DNA of 64,000 nt. It comes from Bin87 sp963665395 (lineage in GTDB: Bacteria > Chloroflexota > Dehalococcoidia > Lucifugimonadales > UBA3495). This document shows, piece by piece, positions 60,283 to 64,000 of the stretch. The notes beneath the pieces were generated by a model, which was not told the DNA's origin, did no database searches, and saw nothing but the letters and a program-made list of their open reading frames with translations. Within the stretch, counting starts at the first letter, position 1. Every line of letters starts with the position of its first letter. A program made the translations under genes and the position numbers. The stretch lies in assembly GCA_963665395.2 (NCBI GenBank), contig OY762251.1, forward strand, positions 992,001-1,056,000, written 5' to 3'.

Positions 60283-61437
60283 ATGTTCAAAAGTTTTAGC
60301 GCATCCTACGCCGGCCACGTGGTGGACGATGATCTGGGCCTGGAAGGCACTCCGGCCAACGACCGCTGGTATTCCAACGAGCGGCTGGCTGAGGCTTTCG
60401 ATTGGGCGCTGGACATATCCCAACACCTGGAAGCCAACGGCTATGACGAGTTCTGGATGGCCGAGCACCACTTCCAGCCCGAAGGCTACGAATGCATCCC
60501 CAACCTCATCATGCTGGGGCTGTACCTGGCCTGCAACACCCAGCGGCTCAAGTATGGCTGCGGCTTCAACATCACGCCCATGTGGCACCCCCTGCGCCTG
60601 GCCGAAGACTTCGCCATGGCCGACATCCTCTCCGGCGGGCGCATCATCTTCGGGGTGGGACGCGGCTATCACTCCCGCGAGGTGGAGACCTTCGGCTCCC
60701 CCATGTTCGACGGCGACGCCAACCGCGAACTGTTCGAGGAGCAGGTGGAGGTAATGGTCAAGGCTTTCAACGAGGAAGCCTTCTCCCACGAGGGCAAGCA
60801 CTACCAGATTCCCGCCCGCGTCCCCTACCGGGGCTACACGCTGGAAAAGTTGAGCCTGGTGCCCCGGCCGCTTCAGAATCCCGTGGAGATCTGGCAGCCC
60901 CTGGTTTCCGGCAACCCCAAGGGCGTTGACTTCATGGCCCGCATGGGCATCAAGGCCATGGTGGCCAACACGCCCGAACCCGCCCGCCACGAGCGGCTGA
61001 CCATGTACCAGCAGGCTGCCGCCAGCCATGGCCGGGAACTGGCCCTGGGCGAAGACATCGCTTTCGGCTACCGCTTCTTCATCGGGAAAAACAAGGAGGA
61101 GGCGATCAAAGAGGCCAAGCCCTACTTCGAGGAAGCCATGAAGTTCGCCGCCCCCCTGGGCCTCATGCGCCTGGAGCCGGAGCAGATTGACGCTGTGGCC
61201 AACCCGTCCCTGCGTCGCGGCGTGGAACTGCCCACCCTGGAGGGCGCGGTGGAAACCGGCGCCTGGCTGGCCGGCTCCCCCGACGACATCATCAACGCCC
61301 TGAAGGAGGACGAAGCCCGCTATCCCGGCGTGGAGCGAATCAATCTGGGCTCGGTGATGGGAATGCCCCGCGAAGTGTTCAAAGAACAGCTTTCCCGCTT
61401 CGCCGAGGACGTGATGCCGGCGTTCAACGGCGGCTGA
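60283..61437 (+). CDS. Luciferase-like monooxygenase, F420/flavin type
   Basis: 384 residues from ATG 60283 (AAAAGGACGG upstream). LLM barrel: YDEFWMAEHHFQPEGYECIPN, FNITPMWHPLRLAEDFAMAD and SGGRIIFGVGRGYHSREVETF. The MAEHH motif and GVGRGYHSRE are typical of alkanal/aromatic LLM monooxygenases. The C-terminus (LSRFAEDVMPAFNGG) is standard. Substrate unknown. Confidence 0.88.
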   Translation: MFKSFSASYAGHVVDDDLGLEGTPANDRWYSNERLAEAFDWALDISQHLEANGYDEFWMAEHHFQPEGYECIPNLIMLGLYLACNTQRLKYGCGFNITPMWHPLRLAEDFAMADILSGGRIIFGVGRGYHSREVETFGSPMFDGDANRELFEEQVEVMVKAFNEEAFSHEGKHYQIPARVPYRGYTLEKLSLVPRPLQNPVEIWQPLVSGNPKGVDFMARMGIKAMVANTPEPARHERLTMYQQAAASHGRELALGEDIAFGYRFFIGKNKEEAIKEAKPYFEEAMKFAAPLGLMRLEPEQIDAVANPSLRRGVELPTLEGAVETGAWLAGSPDDIINALKEDEARYPGVERINLGSVMGMPREVFKEQLSRFAEDVMPAFNGG

Positions 61438-61445
61438 CTGAGATC

Positions 61446-61539
61446 GTCAGAAGCAGGATTCACTGGATTTAGTGGATTTTCAGGATTGCGTTCCTCGTAT
61501 CTTGTCAATCCTCTAAATCTTGAAAATCCTGCTTCTGAC
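61446..61539. repeat. Repeat family A, 94 bp
   Basis: GTCAGAAGCAGGATT to AATCCTGCTTCTGAC, with internal ATTTAGTGGATTTTCAGG, between the LLM gene and purA. Confidence 0.8.
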
Positions 61540-61723
61540 GATTCCCCGAATGCGGCTACCTGGATGAGATGTCAACCGCTTCTGTCGCCTGATATTGGTT
61601 TCTGCTATACTTCCTGCGCAACCGCACGTCGCCAACCATACGAATGGACGAGTGCCCGCCACAGGGTAAAGTCTGTGGGGGCGATTTTCTGGTTAGTTTC
61701 TGAGCATCTGGGAGCAAAGCGCA

Positions 61724-63013
61724 ATGCCGGCTTATGCCGTAATCGGGGGTCAATGGGGTGACGAGGGCAAGGGCAAGGTAATCGATTATCTTGCCGGTCA
61801 ATCCGATTGCGTAGTGCGTTACGCCGGCGGCAACAACGCCGGACATACGGTGGTCAACGAGCGCGGCGAGTTCCAGCTCCACCTGGTCCCATCGGGCATC
61901 TGCTGGCCGGGCATCACGGGCATCATCGGCAACGGCGTCGTGGTGAACCCCGAAGTGCTGCTGGCGGAGATTTCGGGCCTGGAGGAACGGAGCATCGACA
62001 CCAGCCGGTTGTTCGTCAGCGACCGCGCCCACGTCATCATGCCCTACCATATCCTGCTGGATGAGTTGCAGGAGCAGGCCCGGGGCGACGGCGCCATCGG
62101 CACCACCGGACAGGGCATCGGCCCCGCCTACGTTGACAAAGTCTCCCGCGACGGCATCCGCGTGGGCGACCTGCTGGACACCACGGAGCAGCTGCCCGAC
62201 CGGGTGCAAGCCGCCGTAGAGATGAAAAACCGGGTCATCACCGGAGTGTACGGTGGCGAGCCGGTGGACACCGACGAGATGCTGGAACTTTGCCGTCAGT
62301 GGGGAGAGCGGCTGCGGCTGATGGTTCGTCCCACCGAACAGCTGGTGCAAGACCTGCTGGAACAGGGCAAGCGGGTGCTGCTGGAAGGCGCCCAGGGTAC
62401 GCTGCTGGACGTTGACCACGGCTCGTATCCCTACGTTACGTCATCGTCTCCGTCCATCGGCGGCGCCATCACCGGTCTTGGTATAGACCCGCAGTCGATA
62501 AAAGGCGTGCTGGGCGTGTTCAAGGCGTATTCCACCCGCGTCGGCGGCGGCCCGATGCCCACGGAAATGCTGGATCAGGCCGGCGAAGACCTGCGGGAGA
62601 AAGCCCACGAGTACGGCACCACCACCGGGCGCGCGCGCCGCGTCGGCTGGTTCGACGCCGTGGCTGCCCGTTACAGCAACCGGATCAACGGTTTCACCGG
62701 CATGGTGTTGACCCGTCTGGACATCCTGGATGGCATGGACAACGTGAAAATCTGCGTGGGCTACCGGGTGGATGGCAAGGAGCTGGATCGCTTCCCGGCC
62801 AACACCGGCTTGCTGGAACGCTGCGAACCCATCTACGAAAAGATGCCCGGCTGGCAGGAACCGACCGCCAGCGCCACCCGACCCGAGCAGCTGCCGGCCA
62901 ACGCGCTGGCCTACGTGCGCCGCATCGAGGCGCTGGTGGGCTGCGAGGCCCAGATCATTTCCACCGGCCCCAGCCGGGGCGAAACCATCGCAATTGACCA
63001 GATCATAAATTAG
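61724..63013 (+). CDS. purA: Adenylosuccinate synthetase
   Basis: 429 residues, full length. P-loop GDEGKGK (12-18), NNAGHTVV, GTTGQGIGPAYVDK, and the C-terminal GPSRGETI. It makes adenylosuccinate from IMP and aspartate using GTP, in purine synthesis. Start ATG 61724; no other pur genes adjacent. Confidence 0.96.
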   Translation: MPAYAVIGGQWGDEGKGKVIDYLAGQSDCVVRYAGGNNAGHTVVNERGEFQLHLVPSGICWPGITGIIGNGVVVNPEVLLAEISGLEERSIDTSRLFVSDRAHVIMPYHILLDELQEQARGDGAIGTTGQGIGPAYVDKVSRDGIRVGDLLDTTEQLPDRVQAAVEMKNRVITGVYGGEPVDTDEMLELCRQWGERLRLMVRPTEQLVQDLLEQGKRVLLEGAQGTLLDVDHGSYPYVTSSSPSIGGAITGLGIDPQSIKGVLGVFKAYSTRVGGGPMPTEMLDQAGEDLREKAHEYGTTTGRARRVGWFDAVAARYSNRINGFTGMVLTRLDILDGMDNVKICVGYRVDGKELDRFPANTGLLERCEPIYEKMPGWQEPTASATRPEQLPANALAYVRRIEALVGCEAQIISTGPSRGETIAIDQIIN

Positions 63014-63099
63014 CCGGGATAGTTTTCCTGTAATCCACAACTCCAAACTCACACCATCGCTCGGCGTCGCGGCACGGCGTCGAGCCAAGAGCGACTATC

Positions 63100-63330
63100 A
63101 TGCAACAGCAAGCGGCCCGATTCGGAATCTATTACAACTCCGCTCAAAACCAGGTTGTTCGCATCAACTCCCCCTACTGGTTCCCGCCCGAACCGGAGTG
63201 GCAGAAGGTGACGGATGAGGTCAACGCCACCCTGCTTGATCTGCGCCGGATGGTGGGGGAGCAAGGTCTGTCCTCCGATCCTGACGGGGTGACCTGGACC
63301 ACGCTGCCCTTGCTGGACGAAGACGCCTAG
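63100..63330 (+). CDS. Small hypothetical protein, 76 residues
   Basis: Soluble, with GIYYNSAQNQVVRINSPYWFPPEPEWQKV and an acidic C-terminus. No family recognised. It lies 6 bp before the membrane protein gene and is probably co-transcribed with it and hen1. Confidence 0.5.
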   Translation: MQQQAARFGIYYNSAQNQVVRINSPYWFPPEPEWQKVTDEVNATLLDLRRMVGEQGLSSDPDGVTWTTLPLLDEDA

Positions 63331-63336
63331 ATTTTC

Positions 63337-63879
63337 ATGACGCCGGAAGAGCCGGGCCAGCAAACACCGGAACCGGCGGCAGCAGCAGAACGGGATTACG
63401 CTCGCCCGCCCGGTTGGAGCGGGCGGATGATGGCGACCAACCCGGAGCAGGCCCGTCGCTGGATGCGCTGGGCCTGGCTGGGCGGGTTGGCATGGTGGGT
63501 CTGGACCATGGTGGTGCTGATGGTCTGGATCTCCGCGCCGGTGCTGGCCGAATCGGAAGCGGAAGGCGCCGCCCCAGCGATACCCCCCGCCAAACTTCTG
63601 ATCTACTACGGCATCGAGGGCTTCGCCATCGCGCTGCTGGCGTTGGGAGTGATGCGCCGCTGGCGGCCAATGGCGATCCTGCTGGTTGCCGGCTTCGTCG
63701 TGTCCCGCCTCGCTCTCATCATGCTGGGTCTCATCACTCTGGACGGCTTCCGCGACGTGATCTGGCTGGCCATATACGGGCTGCTGCTGTTTGCCTTCGT
63801 GCGGGGAGTGCAGGGCGCGTTCAGCTACCACTGGTTCACCCACCCGCCCGAGCCCGGGCGTCGTCAAACTACCGACTGA
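63337..63879 (+). CDS. Four-helix membrane protein, unknown function
   Basis: 180 residues. Hydrophobic segments near 48-65 (GLAWWVWTMVVLMVW), 88-104 (LLIYYGIEGFAIALLALG), 111-127 and 140-157. The N-terminus is Pro/Glu-rich. No family assigned. Stop is 6 bp before the ATG of hen1. Confidence 0.6.
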   Translation: MTPEEPGQQTPEPAAAAERDYARPPGWSGRMMATNPEQARRWMRWAWLGGLAWWVWTMVVLMVWISAPVLAESEAEGAAPAIPPAKLLIYYGIEGFAIALLALGVMRRWRPMAILLVAGFVVSRLALIMLGLITLDGFRDVIWLAIYGLLLFAFVRGVQGAFSYHWFTHPPEPGRRQTTD

Positions 63880-63885
63880 GTCATC

Positions 63886-64000
63886 ATGCTGCTCACCATC
63901 ACCACCACGCATAACCCTGCTACGGACCTCGGTTATCTGCTGCACAAAAACCCCGCTCGGTTGCAGTCTTTCCCCCTTCCCTTTGGTCGGGCCGACGTTT
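63886..64000 (+). CDS. hen1: Hen1 N-terminus (3'-terminal RNA ribose 2'-O-methyltransferase), cut by window end
   Basis: The first 38 codons read MLLTITTTHNPATDLGYLL then HKNPARLQSFPLPFGRADV, the conserved N-terminal start of bacterial Hen1. Hen1 methylates the 2'-OH of a cleaved RNA before Pnkp seals it, making the repaired site resistant to further cleavage. The methyltransferase domain and, expected, pnkp would lie beyond base 64000. ATG 63886 is 6 bp after the preceding stop, so it may be in one operon with it. Confidence 0.85.
   Translation, partial: MLLTITTTHNPATDLGYLLHKNPARLQSFPLPFGRADV

Noticed and set aside
1..64000. tRNA and rRNA genes
   Set aside because: Scanning by eye for T-arm consensus and rRNA-conserved stretches on both strands gave no convincing candidate; a computed scan was not possible.

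Overview
The window is a GC-rich bacterial chromosome segment. I read it as Chloroflexota, probably the SAR202/Dehalococcoidia side. That is an inference from gene content: five F420/flavin luciferase-like monooxygenases, a Rieske dioxygenase pair, PIG-L and cyclase-family hydrolases, a PepT-like peptidase, a rpsP-khpA-rimM operon, and dense palindromic repeats of a kind known from Chloroflexota. No rRNA, tRNA or CRISPR array was found.

Layout. Positions 1-5055 form a small defence-like island: an ATPase plus a frameshifted TOPRIM-like partner, then an ATPase plus HNH nuclease pair resembling Septu (PtuA/PtuB), with a PepT-like peptidase between. 5092-12737 is mostly housekeeping: moaD-moaE, rimM-khpA-rpsP, fmt, a cyclase-family hydrolase, an enoyl-CoA hydratase, two tiny membrane proteins and ilvD. 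12959-20062 is accessory: phhB, an HI0074/MNT nucleotidyltransferase pair, a DUF4365 protein followed by a fused nuclease, and MmcB-like, GIY-YIG and PD-(D/E)XK-like proteins. 20166-29284 holds an aldehyde dehydrogenase, an IS110 element, a PIN gene broken by a MITE, uvrC, a redoxin whose first active-site Cys codon is UGA, and a Panacea/RelE-like toxin-antitoxin pair. 29394-32030 is a pile-up of nested mobile elements around htpX. 32067-44336 mixes toxin-antitoxin-like modules (two fused MNT-HEPN proteins, a PIN pair, HicB-HicA-HicB) with oxidative catabolism genes. 44399-45546 is repeats and unexplained DNA. 45547-53163 is a conserved leftward block (DUF177, rpmF, fabD, nusB, acpP, udg, rnj, ftsK). 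The rest holds a B12-binding protein, a repeat-rich coiled-coil protein, two more luciferase-like genes, a second IS110, a solute-binding protein, purA and the first 38 codons of hen1.

Most notable readings. (1) A thioredoxin-like lipoprotein at 27623-28387 has in-frame UGA in place of the first Cys of CxxC, followed by a perfect hairpin at bacterial-SECIS spacing: a candidate selenoprotein. (2) Both IS110 elements sit inside palindromic repeats, and the non-coding stretch upstream of each transposase carries two short segments, flanking a hairpin, that match the left and right insertion flanks as bridge-RNA target guides should. (3) Several non-autonomous elements have clean 9-bp, 10-bp or TA target duplications. 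One pair is nested so that insertion order can be read, and another copy destroyed the start of a PIN gene.
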